Shown here in pieces: positions 6,893 through 17,020 of a stretch of DNA of 64,000 nt. The notes under the pieces are model-generated. The model saw only the letters and a program-made list of their open reading frames with translations. It was not told the DNA's origin and did not search any database. The DNA lies in the NCBI RefSeq assembly GCF_022748595.1, contig NZ_JALDSX010000001.1, positions 1-64,000 on the forward strand, read 5' to 3'. Source of the stretch: Brevibacterium sp. ZH18 (GTDB taxonomy: Bacteria; Actinomycetota; Actinomycetes; Actinomycetales; Brevibacteriaceae). The position numbers and the translations under genes are program-made. Position 1 is the first letter of the stretch, and each line of letters starts with the position of its first letter.

Positions 6893-9800
6893 CGGCGGAA
6901 GACCTGATCGACGACCTTCTGCTGCTGCAGTTCGTGGATGTGCTTGAGTCCGGTCGCGGTCGCGGCCGAAGCCGGACGTGAGACGACCGTGAGCTCGCGG
7001 TCCCCGAGCAGCTGCGGAAGGTTGAGAGCCATGAACGGCCATGCGCCCTGGTTCTCCGGCTCTTCCTGGGCCCAGACGAGCTGAGCACCGGCCGGGTAGC
7101 GATCGAGCACCGCGGTGATGGACTCCTCATCGAGCGGGTAGAGCTGCTCGACGCGGATGAGTGCGGTCTTCGTATCGCCGGTCTTCTCCCGCTCGGCCTC
7201 CAGCTGCCAGTAGAGCTTGCCGGAGACGAGCACGATGCGTTCGACCTGAGCCGGGTCGACAGTGGAATCGTCGATGACGGGCTCGAACGTGCCGTTGGTG
7301 AAGTCCTCCGGGGCGTTCGCAGCGGCCTTGAGACGCAGCATCGACTTCGGAGTGAAGACGATGAGCGGACGCTTGTTCGTCGTCATCGCGTGACGGCGCA
7401 GGAGGTGGAAGTACGAGGCGCCGTTCGATGGGAGCGCGACGGTCATGTTCGACTCGGCACACAGCTGCAGGTAACGCTCGATGCGCGCCGACGAGTGGTC
7501 GGGTCCCTGTCCCTCGTAGCCGTGGGGCAGGAGCATGACGACGCCCGAGTTCTGCTGCCATTTCTGCTCAGATGAGGAGATGAACTCGTCGATGACGGAC
7601 TGGGCACCCTGCGCGAAGTCGCCGAACTGGGCTTCCCATGCGACCAGGGCATCCGTGCGTTCGACCGAATAGCCGTACTCGAAGCCGACGGCGGCGTATT
7701 CGCTGAGCAGGGAGTCGTAGACCCAGAAGCGGGCCTGCTCCTCGCTGAGGTTCTGCAGCGGAGTCCACTCATTGCCGTTGACGGAGTCGATGAGGACCGA
7801 GTGGCGCTGGACGAAGGTACCGCGGCGGGAATCCTGGCCGGCGAGGCGGACCGGGATGCCATCCATGAGCAGCGAGCCGAAGGCCAGAAGCTCGGCGAAG
7901 CCCCAGTCGATGCCACCGGAACGGACCATCTCCTTGCGCTTCTCGAGCAGAGCCCGCAGCTTCTTGTGGACCGTGAAGCCCTCAGGCACCTCGGCGAAGG
8001 CATCGCCGATGCGCTGGAGGGTGTCCGCGCTGATCGCGGTCTCCGTGTCGTTGTACGCCTCGATATCGCTGGGCACGTGAGGCGAATTGAACGCATCGCC
8101 GTCGTACGGTCCGGTCTCCGCGGCCTTGGTCTCGGCGAATGCCGACTCGAGCTTGGACTGGTAGTCCTTGAGCGCTTCGGCTGCCTCGTCGTCGGTGATG
8201 CACTTCCTGCCCACGAGGGACTCGGTGTAGAGCTTGCGCACCGAACCCTTCTTCTCGATGAGGGAGTACATGGTCGGCTGGGTCATCGACGGATCGTCAC
8301 CCTCGTTGTGGCCGCGGCGGCGGTAGCACACGAGATCGATGATCACGTCGCGGTTGAACTCCTGGCGGTATTCGAAGGCCAGGCGAGCGGCCCGGACGAC
8401 AGCCTCGGGGTCATCGCCGTTGACGTGGAAGATCGGCGCGTTGATCGACTTCGCGACGTCCGTGCAGTAGAAGGACGAGCGTGCCGATGCCGGCGGAGTG
8501 GTGAAGCCAACCTGGTTGTTGATGATGACGTGGATCGTACCGCCGGTGCGATAGCCGCGCAGTTCTGAGAGGTTGAGGGTCTCGGTGACGACACCCTGAC
8601 CAGCGAATGCGGCGTCGCCGTGGACGAGCACGGGCAGGACAGTGAAGCCGGATTCGCCCTGATCGATGAGATCCTGCTTCGCGCGGACGATGCCCTCGAG
8701 GACAGGGTTGACGGTCTCGAGGTGGCTCGGGTTCGCAGCGACGTAGACGTCGGTGGTATTGCCTGCTGGTGAGGTGAACGACCCCTCGGTGCCCAGGTGG
8801 TACTTGACGTCGCCAGAGCCCTGCACGCTGTCAGGAGACATGGTGCCGTCGAACTCGCGGAACATCTGTGCGTAGGACTTGCCGGCGATGTTCGTCAGCA
8901 CGTTGAGTCGACCGCGGTGGGCCATGCCGATGGCGACCTGCTCGAGGCCCGAGTCAGCCGACTGGTTGAGGACCTCGTCGAGGAGGACGATCGCGGATTC
9001 TCCGCCTTCGAGGCTGAAGCGCTTCTGTCCGATGTACTTCGTCTGCAGGAAGGTCTCGAAGGCCTCCGCAGCGTTGAGACGACCGAGGATATGACCCTGC
9101 TCGGAGCGGGTCAGCTCCTGATGGGGAACCTCGATCTTCGACTGGAACCAGCGGCGCTGCAGCGGATCGGCGATGTGCATGTACTCGAAGCCGATCGTGC
9201 GGCAGTAGCTCTCGCGCAGCAGTCCGAGGATGCTGCGGAAGGGCATCATCGGCTTGGCGCCGAAGCCGCCGGTGGGGAACTCGCGCTCGAGGTCCCACAG
9301 GGTCAGTCCGTGCTGGTTGATGTCGAGATCCGGGTGCGAACGCTGGCGGTAGACCAGCGGATCGATGTTCGCCATCAGGTGACCGCGTGAGCGGTAGGCG
9401 TCGATGAGCTCGATGACGCGGGCGGTCTTGTTGACGTCGTCCTGGTCCTCGGCCGAGACGTCGGGAACCCAGCGCACGGGTTCGTAGGGCAGACGCAGCG
9501 ATTCGAAGACGTCATCGTAGAAGCCGTCTTCGCCCAGCAGGTAGCTGTGGACGAGCTTGAGGAATTCGCCGGAGCCCGCACCCTGGATCACACGGTGATC
9601 GTAGGTCGAGGTCAGGGTCAGGACCTTGGACACGGCCAGTTTGTTGATCGTCTGCTGGCTCGCACCCTGGAACTCCGCCGGGTAGTCGAGAGCGCCGACA
9701 CCGATGATGCAGCCCTGGCCCTTGGTCAGGCGGGGCACGGAGTGGACTGTGCCGATGCCGCCGGGGTTCGTCAGCGAGACCGTGGTGCCTGCGAAGTCAT

Positions 9801-10602
9801 CGGCGGTGAGCTTGCCCTTGCGCGCCTTGTCGACGAGACCGTCGTAGGCATCGACGAACTGACGGAAGGTCAGCGTTTCGGCCTTTTTGACGTTGGGCAC
9901 CAACAGTGTGCGGGAGCCGTCCTTCTTCGGTACGTCGATGGCGAGACCGAAGTTGATGTGGGCGGGGGAGACGGAGACGGGCTTGCCGTCGCGGACATCA
10001 TAGGAGACGTTCTGCGACGGGAAGTTCTGCAGAGCGCGGATGACGGCGAATCCGATGAGGTGGGTGAAGGAGACCTTCCCGCCGCGGGTCCGCTTGAGGT
10101 GCGAATTGATGACGATGCGGTTGTCGATGAGCGCCTTGGCAGGCAGTGCCCGCACCGAGGTGGCGGTGGGGACCTCGATCGAGTCGTCCATGTTCTTCGC
10201 GATGAGCTTCGCAGGGCCGCGCAGGGGGGTCACGGTCTCCTCGGGCGCCGGCTTGGGCTCGGTTTCCTTGGCGACGACCTTGGGCACGGACTTCGTCTCG
10301 GCCTTCAAGGTCTCAGTCTGTGCCGACGACGGCGAGACGCCGCGGGGGCTCTCATCGACCGTGGATTCGGCTGACTTCTCCGCGGGTTTCTTGGCAGGTT
10401 TCGCAGCTGCCTTCGCGGGCGGCTTGGAGGCAGCAGGTTTCGCAGCACCCCCTCCGCCGTTCTTCTCGTACTTGTCGAAGAAGGGCCACCATGACTGGTC
10501 GACCGAGTTCTTATCGGACTTGTACTGTTCATACAATTCCTCGACCAACCACTCATTCGACCCGAAATCGTCGACGGTGCGGTTCGGAGTATTGACGGAC
10601 AC
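6889..10602 (-). CDS. kgd: Multifunctional 2-oxoglutarate metabolism enzyme (alpha-ketoglutarate decarboxylase/dehydrogenase E1 with E2-like domain)
   Basis: A 1237-residue fusion. An N-terminal E1 tail (FGSNEWLVEELYEQYKSDK) is followed by a Lys/Ala/Pro-rich linker (about 50-120) and an E2-type acyltransferase domain (about 120-350) with the catalytic-type motif STYDHRVIQGAGSG. The thiamine-diphosphate E1 region fills the rest (MAHRGRLNVL, HGDAAFAGQGVV, the His-rich RRRGHNEGD). This architecture is the actinobacterial KGD/OdhA enzyme, which feeds the TCA cycle with E3 and a lipoylated E2 and is controlled in relatives by the FHA protein GarA/OdhI. It is divergent from guaB1. Length is close to mycobacterial KGD. 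Confidence 0.96.
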   Translation of the reverse strand: MSVNTPNRTVDDFGSNEWLVEELYEQYKSDKNSVDQSWWPFFDKYEKNGGGGAAKPAASKPPAKAAAKPAKKPAEKSAESTVDESPRGVSPSSAQTETLKAETKSVPKVVAKETEPKPAPEETVTPLRGPAKLIAKNMDDSIEVPTATSVRALPAKALIDNRIVINSHLKRTRGGKVSFTHLIGFAVIRALQNFPSQNVSYDVRDGKPVSVSPAHINFGLAIDVPKKDGSRTLLVPNVKKAETLTFRQFVDAYDGLVDKARKGKLTADDFAGTTVSLTNPGGIGTVHSVPRLTKGQGCIIGVGALDYPAEFQGASQQTINKLAVSKVLTLTSTYDHRVIQGAGSGEFLKLVHSYLLGEDGFYDDVFESLRLPYEPVRWVPDVSAEDQDDVNKTARVIELIDAYRSRGHLMANIDPLVYRQRSHPDLDINQHGLTLWDLEREFPTGGFGAKPMMPFRSILGLLRESYCRTIGFEYMHIADPLQRRWFQSKIEVPHQELTRSEQGHILGRLNAAEAFETFLQTKYIGQKRFSLEGGESAIVLLDEVLNQSADSGLEQVAIGMAHRGRLNVLTNIAGKSYAQMFREFDGTMSPDSVQGSGDVKYHLGTEGSFTSPAGNTTDVYVAANPSHLETVNPVLEGIVRAKQDLIDQGESGFTVLPVLVHGDAAFAGQGVVTETLNLSELRGYRTGGTIHVIINNQVGFTTPPASARSSFYCTDVAKSINAPIFHVNGDDPEAVVRAARLAFEYRQEFNRDVIIDLVCYRRRGHNEGDDPSMTQPTMYSLIEKKGSVRKLYTESLVGRKCITDDEAAEALKDYQSKLESAFAETKAAETGPYDGDAFNSPHVPSDIEAYNDTETAISADTLQRIGDAFAEVPEGFTVHKKLRALLEKRKEMVRSGGIDWGFAELLAFGSLLMDGIPVRLAGQDSRRGTFVQRHSVLIDSVNGNEWTPLQNLSEEQARFWVYDSLLSEYAAVGFEYGYSVERTDALVAWEAQFGDFAQGAQSVIDEFISSSEQKWQQNSGVVMLLPHGYEGQGPDHSSARIERYLQLCAESNMTVALPSNGASYFHLLRRHAMTTNKRPLIVFTPKSMLRLKAAANAPEDFTNGTFEPVIDDSTVDPAQVERIVLVSGKLYWQLEAEREKTGDTKTALIRVEQLYPLDEESITAVLDRYPAGAQLVWAQEEPENQGAWPFMALNLPQLLGDRELTVVSRPASAATATGLKHIHELQQQKVVDQVFRR

Positions 10603-10661
10603 GGCGTTGATCGCCTACTTCCTGATTCAAGAATTGCTGCTTAACGACATGACCAGCCTAA

Positions 10662-12161
<1,500 letters not shown>

Positions 12162-12175
12162 ACTCTCCTCATGCA

Positions 12176-12292
12176 CAGTGACAGTCCCGGCCGGCGGGAA
12201 GCCGGCGCCTCAGACGACGACCCCCACCCCGCGGCGGTCTGTCGACACACATCCCCTGATCCTCGGACGTCGGACGGCAGGGATCGTCACTG
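12176..12292 (+). promoter_or_regulatory. Candidate structured RNA leader (riboswitch-like) of the CNNM pair
   Basis: Between guaB1 and the first CNNM gene the RNA can close with a long helix: 12176-12188 pairs with 12280-12292 at 12 of 13 positions, ending directly at the start codon. Inside lie a GCCGGC hairpin (12191-12207 region) and a CAGAC/GTCTG arm (12211-12215 with 12237-12241). A competing helix, CCCTG 12254-12258 with CAGGG 12278-12282, uses the same 3' bases. Mutually exclusive pairing around the ribosome-binding site is typical of translational switches. I could not match it to a class I know. Confidence 0.5.
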
Positions 12293-13621
12293 ATGGAATG
12301 GCTTTACCTTGCCTTAGCCCTCGTCCTCATTTGCGGCACCGGAATCTTCGTCGCCGCAGAGTTCTCCCTTCTCACCCTCGATCGCTTCACCGCGGACAAA
12401 GCTGTCGAAGACGGCGTGTTCGGTGCGAAGACCCTGCGCCATTCGATGACCCATCTGTCCACGCAGCTCTCCGCTGCTCAGGTGGGCATCACGATCACGA
12501 CGCTGCTCACCGGTTATCTGATGGAGCCCTCGCTCGGCAAGATCCTCGCTTCGGTGTTCGAGGCCTGGGGTGCCAGCCCTGGACTGTCGGCTCCGATCGC
12601 CCTGGTCATCGCCCTCATCGTCTCCACGATCCTGTCGATGATCTTCGGCGAACTGGTGCCCAAGAATCTGGCGATCGCGGCACCACTGGCGGCTGGGCGG
12701 ATCGCGGCTCCCTTCCAGTACGGCTTCTCCGTCGTCTTCAAACCGGTCATCGCGGTGCTCAACGGCACCGCCAACAAGATCCTTCTCTCCGTGGGCATCG
12801 AGCCGCAGGAGGAGGGGTCGGTGGGGCGCTCTCCCGAAGAGCTCACCTCACTGGTCAGACACTCCGCTGAAGAGGGGATGCTCGATGAGCAGACAGCGGA
12901 TCTGCTCGAGCGCACGCTCAGCTTCTCCGAGCGCAGCGCCGAGGACGTCATGACACCGCGGACCCGGATGTCCTCGGTGGTCAAGGACACAACTGCCCGG
13001 CAGATCATCGAACAGGCCCGTGAGACCGGATACTCCCGCTTCCCGGTGGCCGGCGAGGACAAGGACCACATCGTGGGAGTCGTCCACGTCAAGCAGGCCT
13101 TCGCCGTGCCGCTGTCGAACCGCGACGATGCCTACGCAGGCGGGCTGATGACCGACGTGACCGAGATCCCCGAAACTCTGCGACTCGATCCGCTGCTCAT
13201 GGAGCTGCGCGCTCAGGGGCTGCAGATGGCCGTCGTCGTCGACGAATTCGGTGGCACCGCCGGCGTGGTGACACTCGAAGACGTCGTCGAAGAACTGGTC
13301 GGTGAAGTCGCCGATGAACACGATCGGATGCGTGTGGCAGCACGGCCCGCCCGCGACGGTACGTGGATCGTTCCCGGTCAGCTGCGCCCCGACGAAGTCT
13401 TGTCGACGATCGGCCTCGAGATCCCCGAGGACTCCGACTACGAGACCTTGGCCGGCTATGTCCTCAAGGAGCTGGGGCGGATCCCGGAACCCGGGGACCA
13501 GGTGCGCACCGACGACGCTCTCATCCGGGTCGAGCGGATGCATGGACGACGGATCGAACGGCTTCGGATCCTGCTGCGCGCAACCGATGCCGCAGGCTAC
13601 GAACTGGGAGGTGAGCTCTGA
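12293..13621 (+). CDS. CNNM/CorC hemolysin-family transporter, first of a pair
   Basis: A 442-residue protein with the order DUF21/CNNM transmembrane domain (about 1-190, containing GELVPKNLAIAAP), a CBS pair (about 215-340, MTPRTRMSSV and VVVDEFGGTAGVVTLEDVVEELVGEV) and a CorC_HlyC C-terminal domain (about 355-440). Relatives act in magnesium or cobalt efflux and tolerance; the old hemolysin label is misleading. It is followed by a paralogue with which it shares a TGATG overlap, so the two may form a heteromeric unit. The start codon abuts the structured leader. Confidence 0.92.
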   Translation: MEWLYLALALVLICGTGIFVAAEFSLLTLDRFTADKAVEDGVFGAKTLRHSMTHLSTQLSAAQVGITITTLLTGYLMEPSLGKILASVFEAWGASPGLSAPIALVIALIVSTILSMIFGELVPKNLAIAAPLAAGRIAAPFQYGFSVVFKPVIAVLNGTANKILLSVGIEPQEEGSVGRSPEELTSLVRHSAEEGMLDEQTADLLERTLSFSERSAEDVMTPRTRMSSVVKDTTARQIIEQARETGYSRFPVAGEDKDHIVGVVHVKQAFAVPLSNRDDAYAGGLMTDVTEIPETLRLDPLLMELRAQGLQMAVVVDEFGGTAGVVTLEDVVEELVGEVADEHDRMRVAARPARDGTWIVPGQLRPDEVLSTIGLEIPEDSDYETLAGYVLKELGRIPEPGDQVRTDDALIRVERMHGRRIERLRILLRATDAAGYELGGEL

Positions 13622-14676
13622 TGGGCGCTGATTGGATGGGCCTCATCTGGCTCGTGGTCCTCCTGCTGGGCAACTCCTTCTTCGTCGCCGCGGAATTCGC
13701 TGTGGTGGCGGCCAAACGCTCCCAGATCGAACCGCGGGCCCAAGAGGGCTCCGCGGCTGCGAAGACTGCTCTCTACGCGATGGAGCACGTGTCTCTGATG
13801 CTGGCGATCTGCCAGCTCGGCATCACGGTCTGCTCGCTGCTGCTCGGCAACGTTGCGGAACCGGCCATCCACCACCTCCTGTCCGGGCCGCTCGAAGGAT
13901 TGGGCATCCCTGCCGGACTGTCATCGACGATCTCCTTCATCCTGGCTCTCGGCGTCGTCACGTATCTGCACGTGGTGATCGGAGAGATGGTGCCCAAGAA
14001 CATGGCGTTGGCCTCATCAGGCACCGCTGTGATGCTGTTGGCACGGCCGCTGGTGTTCCTGGCCAAAGTGTTCGGCTTCGTCATTCGACCGCTGAACAGT
14101 CTGGCGAACTCGATCTTGCGTCTGTTCAAGATCGAACCCCGTGACGAGGTCAACGAGGCCTTCACGATCGAACAGGTCGAATCCATCGTCGCCGAGTCCA
14201 AACGTGAGGGACTGCTCACCGATGACACCGGTCTGCTCAAGGGTGCCCTCGAGTTCAGCGACAAGACGGCCGCTGACATCATGGTCCCGATGCTCGAGAT
14301 AGTCACGATATCCGGGCGGGTGAGCCCGGATGAGCTGGTCACGCTCGTCGGCAAGACCGGGTTCTCCCGTTACTTCGTCATCGATGCGGAGGGATACCCG
14401 GAGAACTATCTCCACATCAAGGACGTCCTCTACGCCGACAGCGACCTCGAATACGATTCGCCCGTGCCGGGTAAGCGATTCCGACCTCTCTTCACCGTGA
14501 AGTTCGACGATGAGGTGGAGGAAGCCCTGGCGCAGATGCAGAAAGCGGGCATCCACGTGGCGCGGGTCGTCGCTGCCAATGGTCAGGTTCTGGGCCTCCT
14601 GTTCCTCGAGGACGTCCTCGAGGAACTGGTCGGCGAGGTCCAGGACGCCATGCAGCGGGGACGCTTCGCTCACTGA
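13621..14676 (+). CDS. CNNM/CorC-family transporter, second of a pair
   Basis: A 351-residue paralogue of the preceding gene. It has the CNNM membrane domain (about 1-190, with GEMVPKNMALASS) and a CBS pair (about 215-345, ending FLEDVLEELVGEV), but lacks the CorC_HlyC domain, finishing soon after the second CBS. That asymmetry, one partner with and one without the C-terminal domain, is common in actinobacterial tandem pairs. Translation is coupled to the first gene through a one-base stop/start overlap. Substrate is inferred to be a divalent cation, probably magnesium. Confidence 0.9.
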   Translation: MGADWMGLIWLVVLLLGNSFFVAAEFAVVAAKRSQIEPRAQEGSAAAKTALYAMEHVSLMLAICQLGITVCSLLLGNVAEPAIHHLLSGPLEGLGIPAGLSSTISFILALGVVTYLHVVIGEMVPKNMALASSGTAVMLLARPLVFLAKVFGFVIRPLNSLANSILRLFKIEPRDEVNEAFTIEQVESIVAESKREGLLTDDTGLLKGALEFSDKTAADIMVPMLEIVTISGRVSPDELVTLVGKTGFSRYFVIDAEGYPENYLHIKDVLYADSDLEYDSPVPGKRFRPLFTVKFDDEVEEALAQMQKAGIHVARVVAANGQVLGLLFLEDVLEELVGEVQDAMQRGRFAH

Positions 14677-14691
14677 GCGTGAGATCGCGCA

Positions 14692-14735
14692 CGGAGCGAG
14701 CTGGGAGTGTGACCCGGCTCGCTCCGGAGCACGGT
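14692..14735 (+). terminator. Terminator after the CNNM pair
   Basis: Ten-base arms (14692-14701 and 14717-14726) extended by an inner GGG/CCC pairing, followed within a few bases by a short T-run (GGTTTTCT). It sits just after the stop codon of the second CNNM gene. Confidence 0.7.
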
Positions 14736-14740
14736 TTTCT

Positions 14741-14755
14741 GTAACGAAATGTAAC
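14741..14755 (+). promoter_or_regulatory. MtrA-like box (GTAAC-N5-GTAAC)
   Basis: Two direct GTAAC repeats lie exactly 5 bases apart. This is the arrangement described for the actinobacterial response regulator MtrA, which controls cell-wall hydrolases and related genes. A third GTAAC is at 14865-14869, inside the promoter region of the downstream VanY-type gene. Each copy is part of a longer TGTAACGA repeat. Confidence 0.6.
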
Positions 14756-14854
14756 GAATCGGACCTTTTCGATAGGTCCAATTGTGTATTCGTGACCTGT
14801 TGAGACACGGATCTGCGGCATATATCGAGGTCACGCGCCGATAATGAACAAGAA

Positions 14855-14883
14855 GTGACTTTTTGTAACGAGGTCGTTATAGT
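14855..14883 (+). promoter_or_regulatory. Probable promoter of the VanY-type carboxypeptidase gene
   Basis: TATAGT at 14878-14883 is a good -10 box. The -35 region is weak (GTGACT at 14855-14860, 17-base spacer). A GTAAC half-site lies between the two, which suggests that the promoter depends on, or is modulated by, a bound activator such as MtrA. Confidence 0.5.
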
Positions 14884-14964
14884 GTTGTGACATAAGGATT
14901 TCACTCGCCCGGGATGTTGGCGGCCGAAATCAGGACCACAGGACAGACAACAGTACGGAGCATT

Positions 14965-16017
14965 ATGTCGAGTGACACCTCGACCGCGGAGGCAGCACCG
15001 ATTCGCCGCCGCGATCTGCGCAAGCAGCACGCGTCCTCACCAGCCTCATCGTTCTTCACTCGGCAGACCGCGACACCGGAGTCGCAGGCACCCGAGTCCG
15101 CTCGGACACCAGAGCTCTCGCCCCGACGGGCCGCCATGGCGGCCGAGGCCAGAGCAGCAGCAGGCTCTCCCCGTCGCGCTGCGATGGCCAAAGAGTCCGC
15201 AGTCAACCTTCAGACAAGCACCGCCGACACAGGGGGAAGCGCCTTCGTCGCCGCCCAGATGGGTCGGCGCGGCTCCGACGGTTCGCTGCTGCGGTCGGTG
15301 CGCCGGCGTCGGGTGACGACGATCTCCGCACTCGCCACTGTGTCTGTGACCGGCACTGCCATTGCGGCCGTGATGATCGCTGGAAACATGAGCGGGAGCC
15401 AGGAAGTCAAGGTCGACGAGACTGCCGCGAAGTCACAGACGCGTGCCATCAATGCCGAATCTGTCTCCGCGAACATCAAAGCAGATGACGAGAAGACCAG
15501 CATGGCCATCGGTGCGCCCAGCGCCAAGCAGACCAAGGTCGAGGCCGCCTCTCGTGCGATCAAGAAGACCGTACTGCCCGGTTGCGAAGGAGACGCGCCG
15601 AAGGGCGAGGCCTCCAACGGCGAACTGCCGTCGGACTGGCTGTGCAAGATCGGCGTCGGCGACCACAAGCTGCGTGCCGATGCCGCAGTGTCGTTCGCGA
15701 AGATGAATGCCGCGTTCAAGAAGGACACCGGCAAAGAGCTCGCCATCACCGACTCGTATCGCTCCCTCGAATCCCAGATCTCGGTGGCCCACCGCAAGCC
15801 GGGCTTCGCTGCCCGTCCAGGCACGTCGAACCATGGTTGGGGCCTGGCCCTCGACCTCGGCGGCGGCACCCAGACAGGCACCGGCGTGCAGTACGAATGG
15901 CTCGTCGCCCACGCGAAGGAATACGGCTGGGAGAACCCGGACTGGGCTCAGCGGAACTCCTACGAACTCTGGCATTGGGAGTACGTCCCGGGCCGCAAAG
16001 CCATGAAGGGCGCCTGA
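14965..16017 (+). CDS. Membrane-anchored VanY-family D-alanyl-D-alanine carboxypeptidase
   Basis: A 350-residue protein read from the ATG at 14965 with GGAG at 14957-14960. It has a long basic, disordered cytoplasmic N-terminus, one membrane segment at about 118-141, a linker, and a C-terminal peptidase M15 (VanY) domain. Zinc and catalytic residues visible are SNHGWGLALD (His290, Asp297) and LWHWEY (His337). It should trim the terminal D-Ala from peptidoglycan stem peptides outside the membrane. The MtrA-like box upstream fits control with other wall enzymes. An earlier start at 14914 is possible but less likely. Confidence 0.88.
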   Translation: MSSDTSTAEAAPIRRRDLRKQHASSPASSFFTRQTATPESQAPESARTPELSPRRAAMAAEARAAAGSPRRAAMAKESAVNLQTSTADTGGSAFVAAQMGRRGSDGSLLRSVRRRRVTTISALATVSVTGTAIAAVMIAGNMSGSQEVKVDETAAKSQTRAINAESVSANIKADDEKTSMAIGAPSAKQTKVEAASRAIKKTVLPGCEGDAPKGEASNGELPSDWLCKIGVGDHKLRADAAVSFAKMNAAFKKDTGKELAITDSYRSLESQISVAHRKPGFAARPGTSNHGWGLALDLGGGTQTGTGVQYEWLVAHAKEYGWENPDWAQRNSYELWHWEYVPGRKAMKGA

Positions 16018-16033
16018 GCCCACAGGACACGTC

Positions 16034-16076
16034 AACCGCGTGCAATCGAGACTCGATTGCACGCGGTTTCGTTTTG
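16034..16076 (+). terminator. Terminator after the VanY-type gene
   Basis: A stem of at least 14 bp (16034-16047 with 16055-16068) that can extend through CGAG/CTCG, followed by TTTCGTTTT. It begins 17 bases after the stop codon. Confidence 0.8.
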
Positions 16077-16113
16077 GGAGCCGCCCCAAGGTGGTGATAG
16101 CATTGCATCCGTT

Positions 16114-16189
16114 GCCCGCGTAGCTCAGTGGATAGAGCGTCTGCCTCCGGAGCAGAAGGTCGTAGGTTCGAATCCTGTCGCGGGCACCA
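16114..16189 (+). tRNA. tRNA-Arg (anticodon CCG)
   Basis: A full cloverleaf of 73 bases (16114-16186) plus an encoded CCA (16187-16189). The acceptor stem GCCCGCG pairs with CGCGGGC, the D-arm is GCTC/GAGC, the anticodon stem TCTGC/GCAGA carries loop CTCCGGA with anticodon CCG, and the T-loop is TTCGAAT. It reads CGG arginine codons, which are common in this window. Confidence 0.97.
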
Positions 16190-16191
16190 CA

Positions 16192-16219
16192 GAAACCTCC
16201 TGAGTAATCAGGGGGTTTC
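16192..16219 (+). terminator. Terminator of tRNA-Arg(CCG)
   Basis: GAAACCTCCTGA (16192-16203) pairs with TCAGGGGGTTTC (16208-16219) with a single wobble and a 4-base loop, directly after the tRNA. Confidence 0.75.
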
Positions 16220-16510
16220 GCCATTTGTAGCGGCACTCTAGTTGGTTGCTTCACGGCTCTCAGACCACGTTTTGGCCCTATGACGCCGGGTCTGCTGCCG
16301 TCGTCGATGACGGTGCACAACCCCGCAGGGCAGGAGCAGCCGACGAGACCTGCTGGGCCCTAGGGCCCGATCGGTGGGACAACGTGCGGTTGCCGCTTCA
16401 GGACAAAGGACTTCCATCGTTGAGGACGACCTGCCGGAAGCACAGTCCGGCAGCGAATGCTAGTCATTTCGCCCTATCGGTGGCGCGCCACCCGGTGCCA
16501 CAATGAACAG
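16220..16510. other. Intergenic region with palindromes upstream of the DUF6790-like gene
   Basis: No convincing gene is present; an open frame here lacks a ribosome-binding site and family resemblance. Visible elements are the perfect 14-bp palindrome GGGCCCTAGGGCCC at 16355-16368, an 8-bp hairpin (16431-16438 with 16446-16453) and the palindrome GGTGGCGCGCCACC at 16479-16492, just before the next gene. The first palindrome resembles a relaxed DosR/DevR-type hypoxia box. Its role is unproven. Confidence 0.5.
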
Positions 16511-17020
16511 ATGACAACTTCTGCTCCTGCAGACCAGCCCGTCACCCCCGCCAAGAGTTCGCTCGCCGGCGGCATCTTGCCCCTCATCGGCGTCATCCTC
16601 TTCGTGATCGTCACCATCATCCAGTTCGCCGGCGGTGCGGGTGCACAGTGGGGGCAGCAACTCCTCGCCAACGCCGTGACCTACATGATCGGGTGGGCGG
16701 GCGTTGGTGCGGGCATCGCACATCTCTTCTTCGGGCGCAGGATCTCGAAGACGATCGGATTTGAGAAGAGCCCCTACGAACTCGAGGTCGGGTTCGCCGA
16801 CCTGGCGTTCGGAATCGTCGGTCTGATGGCCGCGAGCTACTCGATCGAGTTTTCTCTCGCCGTGATTCTCGCTAGCTCCATCTTCCGCGTTGGTTGCGGC
16901 ATCGGTCACATCCGCTCGATAGTCAAGGAGCGCAATTTCGCGATCAACAACACCCTGATCTTGGTGAGCGACTTCTTGGTGCCCGCGTTCCTGATCTTCG
17001 CGTATTACACCTGGGCGTGA
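16511..17020 (+). CDS. Integral membrane protein, DUF6790-like
   Basis: A 169-residue protein with four hydrophobic segments (about 20-42, 55-73, 95-125 and 145-168). The pattern IGFEKSPYELEVGFADLAFGIVG resembles the small DUF6790 family of uncharacterised membrane proteins. Starting at the ATG at 16511 puts a short Pro/Ala-rich tail before the first segment; there is no clear ribosome-binding site and the transcript may be very short-leadered. No function is known. It stands alone between a tRNA and an IS relic. A possible hypoxia-type palindrome lies 150 bases upstream. Confidence 0.65.
   Translation: MTTSAPADQPVTPAKSSLAGGILPLIGVILFVIVTIIQFAGGAGAQWGQQLLANAVTYMIGWAGVGAGIAHLFFGRRISKTIGFEKSPYELEVGFADLAFGIVGLMAASYSIEFSLAVILASSIFRVGCGIGHIRSIVKERNFAINNTLILVSDFLVPAFLIFAYYTWA

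Noticed and set aside
12251-12284. Partial resemblance of the CNNM leader to the TPP riboswitch 3' half (CCTGATC ... CAGGGA)
   Set aside because: The CTGAGA element and the pyrophosphate arm are absent and the gene has no link to thiamine; treated as an unassigned structured leader.
16246-16506. 86-codon plus-strand frame after tRNA-Arg(CCG)
   Set aside because: No ribosome-binding site, no family resemblance, overlaps palindromic regulatory-looking DNA and the start of the next gene.
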